Shown here in pieces: positions 29,506 to 43,000 of a stretch of 64,000 nucleotides of DNA (the first letter of the stretch is position 1; each line of letters starts with the position of its first letter). A program made the position numbers and the translations under genes. Origin of the DNA: Henningerozyma blattae CBS 6284 (lineage: Eukaryota > Ascomycota > Saccharomycetes > Saccharomycetales > Saccharomycetaceae). The stretch covers positions 1,860,001 to 1,924,000 of the forward strand of contig NC_020186.1 of the NCBI RefSeq assembly GCF_000315915.1. Direction: 5' to 3'. The notes beneath the pieces are model-generated. The model saw nothing but the letters and a program-made list of their open reading frames with translations. It was not told the origin of the DNA and made no database searches.

Positions 29506-32500
29506 ATGAGTGAGCATCATGACTTACCACCTCCCCCACCACCTCCTCCGGGGCTCGATGCTGACAGAGATATGGATAACGAACCTTCTAATGAGAATTT
29601 TGTACTACCGCTACCTCCGCCTCCAGGATTTGATGAAAATGGACCAATAGATGATGATCAATTGTTACTACCTCCACCTCCAGGATTTAGTGAAAATGGC
29701 CCAGTAGATGATGATCAATTTTTACCACCACCTCCTCCAGGTTTAGATGCTATGGAACTTGATAATGAAAATTATTATGATCGAGATGAGTCGTCTATTA
29801 AAGTTCCTCCACCACCTTCGATAACACCAAATGCCATTCAAAGTGGAACTACCATTACTAATAAAAGATCTTTCGAAAATAACTCTACAATTATAACTGA
29901 TAATAAAAAGAGAAAAAAATTGAGTAAGAAAAATCACAGAGCTAATAAATACTTTCAGAAGGTAGATATGCCTCCTGAACATCTCCGTAAAATAATAGAA
30001 AGCCACTCAGATATGGCTTCTAAAAGATTTGATTATGATAAACGTGCGTTTTTAAATGCCCTAAAATATATGCCACATGCAGTTTTGAAATTGTTAGAAA
30101 ACATGCCGCAACCATGGGAACAAGTTAAGGAAGTAAAAGTTCTTTATCATAACTCTGGTGCAATTACATTTGTTAATGAAATACCAAGAGTAATTGAACC
30201 AATATATGTTGCTCAATGGTCTACTGTATGGATTGCAATGAGAAGAGACAAGCGTGATAGAACCCACTTCAAGCGTATGAGATTTCCTCCATTTGATGAC
30301 GATGAGCCTCCACTGTCATATACTGAGAACATTCAATATACTGAACCTTTAGATGCAATTAACTTAAAGCTAGATAACAAATATGATAGAGAGATTAAGG
30401 ATTGGATTTATGACTCAAAACCTTTACACGATACTGCAATGGTGAATGGTACCTCATATAAATCTTGGAATGTGAATAATAAAATAATGTCTAATTTACA
30501 TCGATTATCTACTCCATTGAGAAATGAGGTACTGGATAACAATTATTATTATTTATTCGACAGAAAGTCTTTTTTTACATCTAAGGCTTTGAACAATGCC
30601 ATACCCGGAGGCCCAAAATTTGAACCTTTATACAAGGAAGAAGAAGAGGAAGATTTTAATGAATTTAACTCTATCGATCGAATTATATTTAGAATACCAA
30701 TTCGAAGTGAATATAAAATTGCATATCCACAACTTCACAACTCACGCCCAAGATCAGTCGCAACAAATTGGTATCACGATCCAATATCATGCTTAGTTAA
30801 AAATTTAGATAATAATGAAGATGTAGAGAAGGTAAATTTGTTTAAATTTAATAAATCTTTCAATCCACTTATTGCAAAATCAAAAAGACATAAGGTACAA
30901 ACTGATGAAGAAGAGATAGATGATTTTTTCCTTTCCGAGGACTTTTCTCCCCTTCTAAATAAGGAAAATATTGACGCTACTGATGCTACTACTTCTGTTA
31001 ATTTATATAATTCATCATATCCATTTAATAGAACACAGGGTAAACTAATCCGCGCACAAGATGTACCTTTAATAAAAAAATGGTATTTACAGCATCCAGA
31101 TGAAAAATATCCTGTTAAAGTAAGGATATCATACCAAAAATTATTAAAAAATTTTGTAAGGAATGAGTTAAAAAAAGGCCCTAATAAAAGTAGAAATAAG
31201 ACTAAATTAATCAAGAGTTTAAAAAATACTAAGTATTTTCAACAAACTACAATCGACTGGGTAGAAGCAGGACTACAAGTTTGCCGACAAGGTCATAATA
31301 TGCTAAATTTATTAATTCATAAAAGGGGTTTAACATATTTACATCTGGATTATAATTTCAATTTGAAACCGACGAAGACTTTAACCACTAAAGAGAGAAA
31401 AAAGTCTAGATTTGGGAACGCATTTCATTTAATGAGAGAAATTCTGAAAGTTATTAAGTTATTAGTTGATGCCCACGTTCAGTTTAGATTAGGTAACGTA
31501 GATGCATTTCAGCTAGCTGACGGTATTTATTATATTCTAAACCATTTGGGCCAACTGACTGGTATATATCGTTATAAATACAAAGTAATGCACCAAATCA
31601 GAGCATGTAAGGATTTGAAACATGTCATTTATTATCGTTTCAATAAAGTAATAGGCAAAGGCCCTGGTTGTGGTTTTTGGCAACCAGCCTGGCGAGTGTG
31701 GATTTTTTTTATGAGAGGTATAATTCCAATTCTAGAAAGATGGCTAAGCAATTTACTAACTCGTCAATTTGAAGGCCGCTCAAATGAAATAGTAAAAACA
31801 ACCACTAAACAAAGAGCTGATGCATATTACGATTTGGAATTGAGGGCATCTGTAATGAATGATATTCTGGAAATGATTCCTGAAGGAATAAGACAAAATA
31901 AAGCAAGGACGGTGCTACAACATTTAAGTGAAGCATGGAGGTGCTGGAAAGCTAATATCCCTTGGGATGTTCCTGGTATGCCTAAACCTATCAAAGATAT
32001 CATTAGTAAATATCTGAAAGCCAAAGCTGATGGATGGATATCTACTGCCCATTACAACAGGGACCGAATTCAGCGTGGAGTCCATGTAGAAAAAACTGTG
32101 GTTAAGAAAAATTTGGGTAGATTAACGAGAATATGGTTAAAGGAGGAACAGGAGCGTCAGCAGAACATTGAAAAAAATGGCCCTGAAATCTCACCTGATG
32201 AAGCGGTCGGAGTATTTTCCAACATGGTAGAATGGTTGGAATCTCGAAGTTTTTCACCAATTCCTTTCCCTCCACTATCCTATAAGCATGATACAAAAAT
32301 ATTGGTTCTTGCTTTAGAGAATTTAAAATCTTCATATGGGTCAAAAGTACGTCTCAATGCCTCAGAAAGAGAGGAATTAGCTCTTATAGAAGAGGCGTAT
32401 GACAATCCACATAATACTTTGAACCGTATCAAGAAATTTTTACTCACTCAAAGAGTCTTTAAGCCAGTTGATATAAGCATGATGGATCATTATCAAACTA

Positions 32501-35500
32501 TATCACCAGTTTATAAAATCGACCCCCTTGAAAAGATAACGGATGCTTATCTGGATCAATATCTGTGGTATGAAGCTGATCAGCGAAAGCTATTTCCTAA
32601 CTGGATCAAACCTAGTGATTCAGAGATCCCTCCGCAATTAGTTTACAAATGGTGTCAAGGCATTAATAATATTGATAATATATGGGATACGTCAGAAGGC
32701 CAGTGCGCTGCAATGTTTGAAACTAGCCTTGGTGAAATATCCAATAAGATCGATTTTACTTTAATGAATCGTCTACTACGTTTAGTTTTAGATCCGAACC
32801 TTGCAGATTACATGATGTCTAAAAATAATGTCATAATAAATTTTAAGGATATGAGTCATATTAATAAATATGGCCTAATAAAAGGGATAGAATTTACCTC
32901 GTTTATTTACCAATATTATGGCTTAGTAATTGATCTACTTATTTTAGGTCTAGAAAGAGCTACTGATATCGCAGGATCTCCTAGTTCTCCTAATGATTTT
33001 CTTCAATTTAAATCTCGAGCTATTGAAAATAAACATCCAATCAAAATCTATTCTAGATATATGGATAAGATTCACGTACTATTTCATTTTAACGAAGATG
33101 ATTCAGAAGAACTAACCTCTGAATATTTATCAGAAAATCCTGATCCAAATTTTGAAAACAGAATAAGTTATAATAATAAAAAATGCTGGCCTCGTGATGC
33201 TCGTATGAGATTAATTCGACAGGATGTCAACCTAGGAAAGGCTATATTTTGGGAAATAGAAGGACGCATTCCATCATCATTAGCTGTCTTAGATTGGAAA
33301 AACACTTTTGTCTCTGTTTATAGTAAAAATAATCCAAATTTATTATTCTCTATGTGTGGTTTCGAAGTCCGGATCCTACCAAAACAGAGAATGGATGAAA
33401 TTATCTCTGATGACGAAGGTGTTTGGGACTTAATAAATGTAAAAACTCAACAACGAAGTGCCAAGGCATATCTAAAGGTAACAGAGGATGAGGTAACTAG
33501 ATTTGAAAGTAGAATAAGAAGTATATTAATGTCATCTGGCTCTACTACATTTACTAAAGTTGCTGCTAAATGGAATACTGCATTAATATCATTATTTACA
33601 TACTTTAGAGAAGCTATTATTTCTACTGAATCTCTTCTGGATATTTTGGTTAAATGTGAAACACGTATCCAGAATCGTGTAAAATTGGGATTAAATTCAA
33701 AAATGCCTACTCGTTTTCCTCCAGCTGTATTTTATACTCCCAAAGAGCTAGGTGGTTTAGGAATGATAAGCGCTTCTCATATTTTAATACCTGCGTCTGA
33801 CTTAAATTGGTCGAAACAAACAGAAAGTGGAATTACACATTTTAGAGCAGGTATGACTCATGAGGATGATAAATTAATACCTACAATATTTCGTTACATT
33901 ACCACATGGGAGAATGAACTTCTTGATTCACAACGTGTATGGTCTGAATATGCAACAAAACGCCAAGAAGCAATAGAGCAAAATAGAAGACTAGCTTTTG
34001 AAGAACTTGAAAACTCTTGGGATAGAGGTATACCACGTGTAAGCACATTATTTCAAAGAGATAGACACACGCTGACTTATGATCGTGGCCATCGTATTCG
34101 TAAAATTTTTAAACAATTTTCAGTTGAATTTAATAGTCCATTTTGGTGGACAAGCTCTCGCCATGATGGTAAGCTATGGAACTTAAATGCTTACCGTACA
34201 GATGTAATTCAAGCTCTTGGTGGTATTGAAACAATTCTAGAACATACTCTATTTAAAGGCACTGGCTTTAATTCATGGGAAGGTTTATTTTGGGAGAAAG
34301 CGTCTGGCTTTGAAGATTCTATGCAATTCAAAAAGTTAACCCATGCCCAAAGAACTGGGTTAAGTCAAATTCCAAATAGAAGGTTCACTTTATGGTGGTC
34401 ACCAACTATTAATAGAGCAAATGTTTATGTAGGTTTCCAAGTTCAGTTAGATTTGACAGGTATTTTTCTTCATGGTAAAATACCTACACTAAAAATTTCT
34501 TTGATTCAAATTTTCCGTGCCCATTTATGGCAAAAGATTCATGAAAGTGTTGTATTTGACATATGCCAGATCTTAGATGGCGAATTAGATGCTTTACAAA
34601 TTGAGTCAGTTAAGAAAGAAGCCGTGCATCCCAGAAAGTCTTATAAAATGAATTCTTCAGCTGCAGATATTACCATTAAGAGTAACTATGAATGGGAAGT
34701 CTCAAAACCATCACTTTTACATTCTAATAATGACAATTTCAAGAATATAAAAACAACGAACATGTGGTTTGATGTGCAACTAAGGTATGGTGACTATGAT
34801 TCTCATGATATTTCAAGATACGTACGTGCGAAGTTCCTAGATTATACTACAGACAATATTAGTATGTATCCATCACCAACAGGTGTAATGATTGGCATTG
34901 ATTTGGCATATAATATGTATGATGTATATGGTAACTGGTTTAATGGTCTAAAGCCCTTGGTGCAGAATAGTATGAAAACGATAATGAAAGCCAATCCTGC
35001 TCTGTATGTTTTACGTGAGCGTATTAGAAAAGGGTTACAAATATATCAATCAAATGTTCAAGAGCCATTTTTGAATTCCTCAAATTATGCTGAGCTTTTC
35101 AATGACGATATCAAATTATTTATTGATGACACAAATGTCTATCGTGTAATGGTTCATAAAACTCATGAAGGTAACGTTGCGACAAAGCCAGTCAATGGGT
35201 TTGTATTTATGATGAATCCAAAGACAGGCCACTTGTTTTTGAAAATCATTCATACATCTGTATGGTCAGGGCAAAAACGTTTGAGTCAATTAGCTAAATG
35301 GAAAACAGCTGAAGAAGTCAGTGCGTTAGTTAGATCATTACCCAAAGAAGAGCAACCAAAGCAGATTATTGCTACTAGAAAAGCAATGCTGGATCCAATT
35401 GAAGTTCATATGCTTGATTTTCCAAATATTTCAATCAGACCTACGGAACTTCGACTACCATTTTCTGCCTCCATGGCAATTGATAAAATATCCGATGTTG

Positions 35501-36807
35501 TAATGAGAGCTACTGAACCCCAAATGGTATTATTCAACATATATGACAATTGGCTGGAAAGTGTTTCTTCATATACAGCATTTTCTAGATTAATTCTATT
35601 ACTAAGAGGACTCAAGATTAATGAAGAAAAAGCCAAAACTATTATCCTCGGTGATCCAACAATCTTAATAAAGGAACACCATTTATGGCCCTCTTTCTCT
35701 GATGAGCAATGGATCAAAATTGAAGGCCAGATGCGTGATTTGATTTTGATGGAATATGGTAAAAAGTATAACGTAAATATATCTGCTTTAACTCAAACTG
35801 AGATCAAAGATATTATCTTAGGACAAAATTTGAAGGCACCTTCTGTGAAGAGACAGAAAATGGCTGAGCTAGCCGCAGCGAGACAAGAATCTAAGGTTGG
35901 AGAAAGTGGCGCTGCTACTGTTATGAAATCTAAAACTGTTAACGCTCAAGGTGAAGAAATCGTTGTCGTAACTTCTGCAAATTATGAAAATCAAAGTTTT
36001 GATTCAAAAAATAATTGGAGAGCAGCAATGCTTTCAAACAATTTATTATATCTACGCTTGAAAAATATCTATATTCATTCTGACGATTTTATTGAAGAAA
36101 AAGAAATTTACGTTTTGCCAAGAAACCTACTAGAAAAATTTGTGAAAATATCTGATATTAAAGTACAAGTCGGTGCATTTATATTTGGGAAGTCTCCAGG
36201 TGGCCATGACAACATCAAGGAAATCAAAACAATTGTCATAACCCCACAATTAGGAAACAACAAAACAGTTCAACTTTCTGAAATTCCTTCTTCATCATCT
36301 CATCCCGAACTACAGGACCTAGAGTTGTTGGGATGGATGCATACACAAACTGAACCAATGAAATTCATGACAGCTCAAGAAGTTACTACTCACTCTCATA
36401 TGTTTAAGACTAAAAATAGTTCAGAATATATAGACTTAACTGTTACTTTAGGGTCAGGTAGTGTGTCTCTTGCTGCTTATAATTTAACCAAAGAGGGATT
36501 TGCATGGGGAATTGCCAACAAAGATAAAATATCTGATCTACCGGAAGGGTTTGACCCTTCCTTTAGCACACATGCACAATTATTATTTTCTGATCGTATA
36601 ATGGGTACTTTCCTAGTTCCTGAATTTGATCAATGGAATTACTTTTTAATGGGTGCCAGATTTGATGCCACTCAGCCAACTGAATACAAAGTTGGCATTC
36701 CTAGTGAATTTTATGCTGATATTCATAGAGCTACACACTTCCTACAATTCAATGAATTTGCGACTGATACTAACTTGGAAGCTGAACAAGAAGATTTGCT
36801 TTCATAG
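29506..36807 (+). CDS. PRP8: Prp8, central spliceosomal scaffold
   Basis: This 2,433-residue homologue of S. cerevisiae Prp8 (2,413 residues, YHR165C) is the U5 snRNP protein that cradles the splicing active site. The ATG at 29506 ([12 protein letters not shown]) is taken as start; an upstream in-frame GTG is not needed. An N-terminal Pro-rich, acidic segment has several PPPPPG repeats (residues 7-90). Then come the conserved N-terminal domain (from about residue 150, [20 protein letters not shown]), the reverse-transcriptase-like core ([22 protein letters not shown] region), the endonuclease-like domain, the RNase H-like domain ([20 protein letters not shown]) and the C-terminal Jab1/MPN domain (from about [17 protein letters not shown]). 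No intein is present. Synteny with CDC23 upstream and DNA2 downstream is conserved, with one extra gene inserted. Confidence 0.98.
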   Translation: MSEHHDLPPPPPPPPGLDADRDMDNEPSNENFVLPLPPPPGFDENGPIDDDQLLLPPPPGFSENGPVDDDQFLPPPPPGLDAMELDNENYYDRDESSIKVPPPPSITPNAIQSGTTITNKRSFENNSTIITDNKKRKKLSKKNHRANKYFQKVDMPPEHLRKIIESHSDMASKRFDYDKRAFLNALKYMPHAVLKLLENMPQPWEQVKEVKVLYHNSGAITFVNEIPRVIEPIYVAQWSTVWIAMRRDKRDRTHFKRMRFPPFDDDEPPLSYTENIQYTEPLDAINLKLDNKYDREIKDWIYDSKPLHDTAMVNGTSYKSWNVNNKIMSNLHRLSTPLRNEVLDNNYYYLFDRKSFFTSKALNNAIPGGPKFEPLYKEEEEEDFNEFNSIDRIIFRIPIRSEYKIAYPQLHNSRPRSVATNWYHDPISCLVKNLDNNEDVEKVNLFKFNKSFNPLIAKSKRHKVQTDEEEIDDFFLSEDFSPLLNKENIDATDATTSVNLYNSSYPFNRTQGKLIRAQDVPLIKKWYLQHPDEKYPVKVRISYQKLLKNFVRNELKKGPNKSRNKTKLIKSLKNTKYFQQTTIDWVEAGLQVCRQGHNMLNLLIHKRGLTYLHLDYNFNLKPTKTLTTKERKKSRFGNAFHLMREILKVIKLLVDAHVQFRLGNVDAFQLADGIYYILNHLGQLTGIYRYKYKVMHQIRACKDLKHVIYYRFNKVIGKGPGCGFWQPAWRVWIFFMRGIIPILERWLSNLLTRQFEGRSNEIVKTTTKQRADAYYDLELRASVMNDILEMIPEGIRQNKARTVLQHLSEAWRCWKANIPWDVPGMPKPIKDIISKYLKAKADGWISTAHYNRDRIQRGVHVEKTVVKKNLGRLTRIWLKEEQERQQNIEKNGPEISPDEAVGVFSNMVEWLESRSFSPIPFPPLSYKHDTKILVLALENLKSSYGSKVRLNASEREELALIEEAYDNPHNTLNRIKKFLLTQRVFKPVDISMMDHYQTISPVYKIDPLEKITDAYLDQYLWYEADQRKLFPNWIKPSDSEIPPQLVYKWCQGINNIDNIWDTSEGQCAAMFETSLGEISNKIDFTLMNRLLRLVLDPNLADYMMSKNNVIINFKDMSHINKYGLIKGIEFTSFIYQYYGLVIDLLILGLERATDIAGSPSSPNDFLQFKSRAIENKHPIKIYSRYMDKIHVLFHFNEDDSEELTSEYLSENPDPNFENRISYNNKKCWPRDARMRLIRQDVNLGKAIFWEIEGRIPSSLAVLDWKNTFVSVYSKNNPNLLFSMCGFEVRILPKQRMDEIISDDEGVWDLINVKTQQRSAKAYLKVTEDEVTRFESRIRSILMSSGSTTFTKVAAKWNTALISLFTYFREAIISTESLLDILVKCETRIQNRVKLGLNSKMPTRFPPAVFYTPKELGGLGMISASHILIPASDLNWSKQTESGITHFRAGMTHEDDKLIPTIFRYITTWENELLDSQRVWSEYATKRQEAIEQNRRLAFEELENSWDRGIPRVSTLFQRDRHTLTYDRGHRIRKIFKQFSVEFNSPFWWTSSRHDGKLWNLNAYRTDVIQALGGIETILEHTLFKGTGFNSWEGLFWEKASGFEDSMQFKKLTHAQRTGLSQIPNRRFTLWWSPTINRANVYVGFQVQLDLTGIFLHGKIPTLKISLIQIFRAHLWQKIHESVVFDICQILDGELDALQIESVKKEAVHPRKSYKMNSSAADITIKSNYEWEVSKPSLLHSNNDNFKNIKTTNMWFDVQLRYGDYDSHDISRYVRAKFLDYTTDNISMYPSPTGVMIGIDLAYNMYDVYGNWFNGLKPLVQNSMKTIMKANPALYVLRERIRKGLQIYQSNVQEPFLNSSNYAELFNDDIKLFIDDTNVYRVMVHKTHEGNVATKPVNGFVFMMNPKTGHLFLKIIHTSVWSGQKRLSQLAKWKTAEEVSALVRSLPKEEQPKQIIATRKAMLDPIEVHMLDFPNISIRPTELRLPFSASMAIDKISDVVMRATEPQMVLFNIYDNWLESVSSYTAFSRLILLLRGLKINEEKAKTIILGDPTILIKEHHLWPSFSDEQWIKIEGQMRDLILMEYGKKYNVNISALTQTEIKDIILGQNLKAPSVKRQKMAELAAARQESKVGESGAATVMKSKTVNAQGEEIVVVTSANYENQSFDSKNNWRAAMLSNNLLYLRLKNIYIHSDDFIEEKEIYVLPRNLLEKFVKISDIKVQVGAFIFGKSPGGHDNIKEIKTIVITPQLGNNKTVQLSEIPSSSSHPELQDLELLGWMHTQTEPMKFMTAQEVTTHSHMFKTKNSSEYIDLTVTLGSGSVSLAAYNLTKEGFAWGIANKDKISDLPEGFDPSFSTHAQLLFSDRIMGTFLVPEFDQWNYFLMGARFDATQPTEYKVGIPSEFYADIHRATHFLQFNEFATDTNLEAEQEDLLS

Positions 36808-37133
36808 TTATTAAATATAATATGTAATTTTATACGGACTTAGTTAAAGTTTTAAATTATACTTTTTAAAGTCGCAACATAATGGCGGCTATTTCTAATG
36901 TATTTCAAATTTGTTATTTTTCATGTTTGAAATTCTAGCGCATATTTTTAAAGCGATGTGAATTTTCGGAATCGAGTATTTGAATGCATATTCCAATGAA
37001 ATAGATGCTTAAAACATTGTACTATCAAAAACAAGCCATACTAAAGCAATAACTCCAACAAATAGAAGCTTTTGTAAAATTTCAGATAAAAAGTGAATCG
37101 TCATTTTCATAACTATACTATACATACCCAGCT
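36808..37133. other. Intergenic region upstream of the 478-codon gene
   Basis: 326 bp between the PRP8 stop and the next start. It contains the URS1-like site at 36883-36891. Confidence 0.5.
36883..36891 (+). promoter_or_regulatory. URS1-like (Ume6-type) site
   Basis: TGGCGGCTA matches the core of the URS1 element (TCGGCGGCTA), bound by Ume6 to repress early meiotic and other genes. It lies 243 bp upstream of the unrecognised gene at 37134, a usual distance. One 9-bp match can occur by chance, though GGCGGC is rare in DNA this AT-rich. Confidence 0.4.
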
Positions 37134-38570
37134 ATGGCTCCACTAACTGAAGATTTACAGAGAAAAAGAGAAGCAATTTTAAGGTCAATGCTAGCAAAAA
37201 AATCTCCGCAACCAGAACTTGGTCAAATTACTCCAGCAGCAGCTCCTCTCACGCGTAAAATTCAAACACATAATATAAAAGATCAAATACAACATCAATC
37301 AGGAAGCAATACTCAGATGCTGCTCAGGCAAACAACGAGTGTAATACCTCAAAAAGAAACGAAATACTCTAATTCCAAAATACCCTGGCACATACATTCC
37401 ACACAACATACTGATAAAATAATTGAGCATCCAGTAGTTAGAAAATCCGAGATTACTAAATCTAAAAAGCTTCTGAAGAAAGCTAATATCTCTGTACAAA
37501 ATCCTTCCCTGGCTAATACAGCACAAAAAAAGTCACTATCAAACAATTTATTCATCAAGAAAGAGCATATAGAAGACTCCAAAAGTTGCGAGCCGAAACA
37601 ACTTCCATTGAAAGCTCTAAAAATAGAAGTACAGGCTCAACTACTTACTCTTTCCCGATTAGGCTATAATTTTGAAGATATACCAACTCATTCTGGCTGT
37701 AACCCATTATTTTTGCAAAATTGTTTGTCAGAATTTCATTTAAAAAGACAAAATATGTTTCGTGGGCTAGTTATACCTCGTGGACTTCAGGATTCCCCAG
37801 AGAATCTCTCAAATACACTCACTGCTCCTAGTTTATTGGGCACTGATGCCGATATTGATAATGATGACAGCTCAGAGCAAACCATCGAGCATTCACAGCC
37901 AGATTCTACTACGCCAACACCAATACCGACTAAACCAAATGGTTATGAAGATAGTATTACAACAATTGAGACTGAAGAAAGACCACCCAAAAGGATAAAA
38001 ATCATACAGAAGTCCGAAGAGTCAATTCCACCTTTAAAAGAGCCTAAACCTAATTCTATTGTTGCACAAGATAAACCAATCAAACCAAATGCTAATCTGG
38101 TTCAAAACTTGAAAATATTAACTCTTCGGTTTAAATTGGACGTTAATAAATTACTTCAACCCTTGAAAAATGATACCATTAAAACATTTAGGAAAGAAGA
38201 TTTCGAATCTATTCAAAAAATCAATAGAGATATGCAAAATCAATTTTCATCATGGATTAATACTGTTAATGATATATCTGATAGATATTCAACCCCTTTG
38301 CAAGTGTTTACAGGTGGGGAGATGGTCTCACAAAATGTCGATGTTTCCAAAGATTCACCACAAATAATGAATAATATGAGCCAAGAGCAAGTATCCAAAA
38401 CTGCGTCTACGGTAATAGGCCATGAAGACAAACAGAAACTAACAAATAGCCGTTCTAATGTATCAACTTATATTCAACCACAAGGGGATAAACATAGTCA
38501 TTCTTTTGCGAGAAATCCCAATGCTGGAAATCGGCAAATTGGTAGGGTAAGGTATCGGTCAAAAGACTAA
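37134..38570 (+). CDS. Unrecognised 478-residue protein between PRP8 and DNA2
   Basis: I do not recognise this gene, and S. cerevisiae has no gene between DNA2 (YHR164C) and PRP8 (YHR165C). The frame is unbroken and has natural-looking composition. The N-terminus is helical and charged (MAPLTEDLQRKREAILRSML). A Gln/Ser/Lys-rich stretch follows. A compact, possibly folded patch near residues 158-215 includes LKIEVQAQLLTLSRLGYNFE and FLQNCLSEFHLKRQNMF. An acidic Ser/Thr/Pro-rich linker leads to a basic motif RPPKRIKI (about 283), a candidate nuclear localisation signal. A second helical patch near 325-380 contains NLKILTLRFKLDVNKLLQ and MQNQFSSWINTV. The tail is basic (RQIGRVRYRSKD). The layout suggests a nuclear adaptor or scaffold protein; that is inference. 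A URS1-like site upstream hints at meiotic regulation. Confidence 0.75.
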   Translation: MAPLTEDLQRKREAILRSMLAKKSPQPELGQITPAAAPLTRKIQTHNIKDQIQHQSGSNTQMLLRQTTSVIPQKETKYSNSKIPWHIHSTQHTDKIIEHPVVRKSEITKSKKLLKKANISVQNPSLANTAQKKSLSNNLFIKKEHIEDSKSCEPKQLPLKALKIEVQAQLLTLSRLGYNFEDIPTHSGCNPLFLQNCLSEFHLKRQNMFRGLVIPRGLQDSPENLSNTLTAPSLLGTDADIDNDDSSEQTIEHSQPDSTTPTPIPTKPNGYEDSITTIETEERPPKRIKIIQKSEESIPPLKEPKPNSIVAQDKPIKPNANLVQNLKILTLRFKLDVNKLLQPLKNDTIKTFRKEDFESIQKINRDMQNQFSSWINTVNDISDRYSTPLQVFTGGEMVSQNVDVSKDSPQIMNNMSQEQVSKTASTVIGHEDKQKLTNSRSNVSTYIQPQGDKHSHSFARNPNAGNRQIGRVRYRSKD

Positions 38571-40020
38571 TCCTGTATTTTATTTTAAAGAAATTCAGCA
38601 ATTAACTTCATTTGAAATTCATAGTCAGGTTTTCTTAATATGAAGATACCTTGACAAAGGAAACAGAACAGCTTCGCTCGGTACTAATTTATAGGTATGC
38701 TTTTGAAATTTGTGTCAAGAACATTGACCTAGTTACATAGTTTAATTATATTTTGAAATAATGCCTCATTGATACTCCCAGATATATTCCAACTTTGCTA
38801 TATATCTTGGTGTTTTTTCCTTTTTTCCTTTTTTTTTTTTTTTTTTCTTTTTCCAATATTTAGCTAGTTTGATAAGTACTGTAATGCTAGCTTTGTTATT
38901 GTACAACTATTTTACTTCGTCATATTATATTCTCGTTCTAGATATTAGTATGCTTACCGCTACTTATTTAATTTATTACCAGATATATGTATAATAATAG
39001 AATAACTTTAATACTCCAATTTTAACAGAACTTTACTGAAACTTTCCAAATAAAGTATATTTTTGATTCCAATTTTTAGAAATCTATGAGTATATCTGAA
39101 GTCATTGTCATTGATGTATTTTAAAAGTAAATTGTAGAATTGATCAATAAACGTGACAGAAAATATTGTGAGTGACGGAAAATAATTATCAATTTTACCA
39201 TTAGGAATGTTCTTGAAAAATTTTGGTCAAATTGCAAAATAGTCAAAAAAAATTCTCGGAGCTCTATTATGTGGTGCATGGATTTGTTGTATCCCTAATT
39301 GTGAATACAGAAAAGAAAAATGGATCACTCATACCTAAGTATTAATTTTAAATTCACAATTTATTTGTTATTAATACCAATTGCTCATTAAACATATAAC
39401 TATATTTCTTTAAAGTAACTTTCTAGCTTTATAAAAATTACAGAAATATTTCAGTTTAAAAACATTTTAAACTTGAAATAGCACACTTAATCGTATTTAA
39501 GATTTAGTAAAGACTCTCCACAAATACCTCATAAGTTTAAGACTAGGAACTTCTTTCAAAGCAGAGTAATTTACTCGGTCAACGGAGACATAAACAAGTT
39601 TTCTATCACTTATTTAATTTTCTAAAATATACACCAGTCAAATGCTAGAAGAAACTTCAAAATATAGGCTAAATTACAAATATAATTAATAAGCTGCAAG
39701 AAGTTGAATACTGTATTTTATACTTAATAAAATATATTAAAGAATATATATATGTCTCCAAACATTCCCCACTTGAACCGCATTATATGCCTTTATCACT
39801 ACATTCTTCACCTTTCAGGATCTCATTTTGGAAGTCCGTTCTTTTTACGCGATGAGTGTCCTCCGTTACAATCTATATAAAATTTCAGTTTCGTGGCACA
39901 GAAGTAAAATTTGCATATTACCTAGTAAAAGTTTAAACATATAATCATTCCATTGCCGATACCAAAACCAGCTAGGTATCCTACTACATATTTAAGAAAT
40001 ATAATATATATAGGTAAATT
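38571..40020. other. Intergenic region upstream of DNA2
   Basis: 1.45 kb of AT-rich DNA, with an 18-base poly-T tract at 38829-38846 in a T-rich zone beginning near 38817. Cell-cycle-type promoter motifs lie at 39847-39895 (listed separately). No ORF or RNA gene is supported. Confidence 0.45.
39847..39895. promoter_or_regulatory. MCB/SCB-like G1/S motifs upstream of DNA2
   Basis: ACGCGA at 39847-39852 is a one-base variant of the MCB (ACGCGT) bound by Mbp1-Swi6. TTTCGTG at 39889-39895 is the complement of the SCB core CACGAAA. They lie about 125-175 bp upstream of the DNA2 start. G1/S regulation of replication genes is the norm, so the placement is reasonable; binding is inference. Confidence 0.4.
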
Positions 40021-43000
40021 ATGGATCCTTTGAAAAATAGAAAAGACAGACTTAATAAAAAAAGATTAAACAATAATGCTATAATACCAAATGAAAGGCC
40101 TGAATCTGATTCAAAAAAGAGCAAAAAACTAGTCACTAGACCTTCCAAAAAATATAAATTTGCACCAATTAATAATACGGGAATGAGACGCCCTACTGAC
40201 GGAGTATTAAAAACAATTTCTGTGGCCAAAATACGAAATACCTCAAACAAAGCCACTAATTCTTTAAACTCTAAAAATGACCTTACCCTTCTAGAATACC
40301 CCAAACCAGCAATCAAAGCTGTTAAATCCCAGTCTGACTCTGACATAAAATCTACCACGATTTCAGCTGCGGATATAAATAAATCAAAGAAAATATCAGC
40401 ACATACGCATTCTTTAACAGACCTAAGTCGTCCGGATTTTGCACCATCTCAAGAAGTGATTTGGAATTATCAACCACCAGAGAAAGACATTTCTTTGCAA
40501 GAACCTATTCTCGAGTCTGATGGGGAAAATGAATTGTTAGTTAATATTACTACTGATGTAGAAGAAAGTATAAATGGCAAGGTACCGTCTACTCCAGGTG
40601 TTCCTCAATATTTGAGAGGTGCATTAAATTTCTCTACCATTGATTTTAATAAAAACCAGTCATCTCCTCCTCGAGTAATACAACCTGAAAAAGATAACAA
40701 GATTAATGAACTGAACTCAGCAACTGACAGATCTGAATTTTTGAAACAATCTTATAGAGATATTGATGATATCTTGGGGGACATAAAAGATAATTTTCCA
40801 ATTGAGACTTCTCCACCACCGATCACTAGACTACAGTCTTCTCCATCAAGAAATAAAATAAATATTCAAGAACAAGTTGTAAAAAATAAATTATCGTTAA
40901 GCTCTGATAATTGCATAGATGACGATGATGATTCGCTAATTGATATACTTACCCAAATGAATACCGATAATTCTAATGTAAAACAGACTACTATGAATTC
41001 TAATATACCCAAAGAAGAACCAAATATTCTATCTAGTTCAATTTCTTCCCATAAAAGTGCCGTTCAACCAAATATATCTGCAGAACCAGCTTATATTTCA
41101 AAAAATGTCATTGCTGATTCTACATTACAAGCTGAGTTTCAGTTAGATAATAACCAATCTGCCAAGTCCCACAATTTTGAAGAAAATTCCGCACAAATTC
41201 ACAAGGCAACCCTTAATTTAATATCAAAAGGTAATTCTATTAAAAATACTGAATTAGCAAAAAGTAAAAATTGCAATAGTAATTTATCAGTTGAAAATAT
41301 TGACATGTTAGATTCCGATGATAGCTTAGAAGATTCTCTTATAGGGTTTTTAGAAGAACGACCTCGAACGCAAAGATTACAAACTATACCTACTCTTTTA
41401 CAATCTCAACCGAATGATAATAATCATATGAATACAATTTCATCTACTAATGAATCCCCAGATGTCAACTCGGAACTATCCGAATTTGCAAAATGTGCTG
41501 TTGAAAGAAAAGGAGTAGTGCGACTTGTTATTAAATCTATTAAAGAATTGCAGTTACCTAAAATAGGATTGCAGAAGATTCTCACTTGCATTGATAAAGA
41601 TAATAAAACAGTTCCTGTAATTGTACGTAGTCCATGGGTAATCTGTGATTATGCGGAGAAAGATGTTATTCATATTATAGAAGGAAAAAATATAATGAAT
41701 AAAAGGTTATTATCTGATGATAAAGATCCAAAAACAGGTTTAATTAACGATAATATTTTAATACTAAATCCTGATTTGCTTTTGTCAGCTACAACAATCG
41801 GCACTGCCATTGATTGTCAAAGAAGAGCTGTAATCCAATCGCTATTTAAAGATTCCGGCGGTGAGCCAAGCCTGCCTATGACTATCGGTAATATTGTTCA
41901 TGAATTAATACAAGAAGGAATTAAGCATAAAATACAGAATAATTCAATAACTACGAAATATTTACAAAATAACCTTACTTCATTACTAGAAAATAATAAA
42001 TTTTCGATTCTTATATGTAATTCAAGCATTGATGAGGTCAGAAAAGAAATTGAAACCAATCATCTTAAGAATGTTTATGAATTTTTAGACAAATGTATTG
42101 ATACAATAAATAAAGGCGAGCCTATTCCTGTATCCGGAAGCTCTAAAACAGAGCGTATGGCAATTTCAAACATTATTGATATTGAAGAAAATATTTGGTC
42201 TCCCATGTATGGCATTAAGGGATTTTTGGATGCAACAGTCGAAATACGCAATGCAGCAGGTAAGACAATTGCTCCATTTGAAATTAAAACTGGTAAATTA
42301 AGAAATATATCGCATGAAGCACAGGGGTTTGTATATACGATGTTGTTGAATGATAGATATGAACTTCCTATTGAATTTTGTCTTTTATATTATTCTCGTG
42401 ATTCTCACATGACTAAATATCCAAAGATACTAAACCATTTAAAACATCTTATTCTATCCCGTAATATAGTGAGTACCTATTTAAAGTATCAATTGAATGA
42501 ACTAACCAATAGTAGACAATTTAGAATGCAACTTCCACCTTTACCCCACAGTTCAAAGTGTGAAAAATGTCCTATTAAACAACAATGCATGGTACTTGAT
42601 AAATTGCTTGGTGATAATGAATTTACCATGAACTCCTCTTTAAAAGAAGATTATTCATTAATAACAAATCATTTATTGGAAAATGAACACAAGTACAGAA
42701 CCTTTTTTCAGTATTATAATGATTTAATTACTAAGGAAGAATCAAGTATAAGCTCCCTAAATAAAGAAATGTTTTTACTGGATTCCAAAACCCGTGAATC
42801 TTTGAGCGGTAAATGTTTGTCACAGCTGACAGTAACGGGATGGACTAAAAATTCAGACAGGCAGGAATCATATTTATATACATTTGCCCGATCTAATTCA
42901 GATAAAGAGCATAATTTTCTCTCTTCACATCTTGTAGAGAATGATATGGTAATTATTAGTGATGAAAATGGTCACTTTTGTCTTTCCCAAGGCATTGTTC

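Noticed and set aside
29506..36807. PRP8 examined for an intein, as known in several other fungi
   Set aside because: The length (2,433 residues) and continuous similarity to S. cerevisiae Prp8 leave no room for one.
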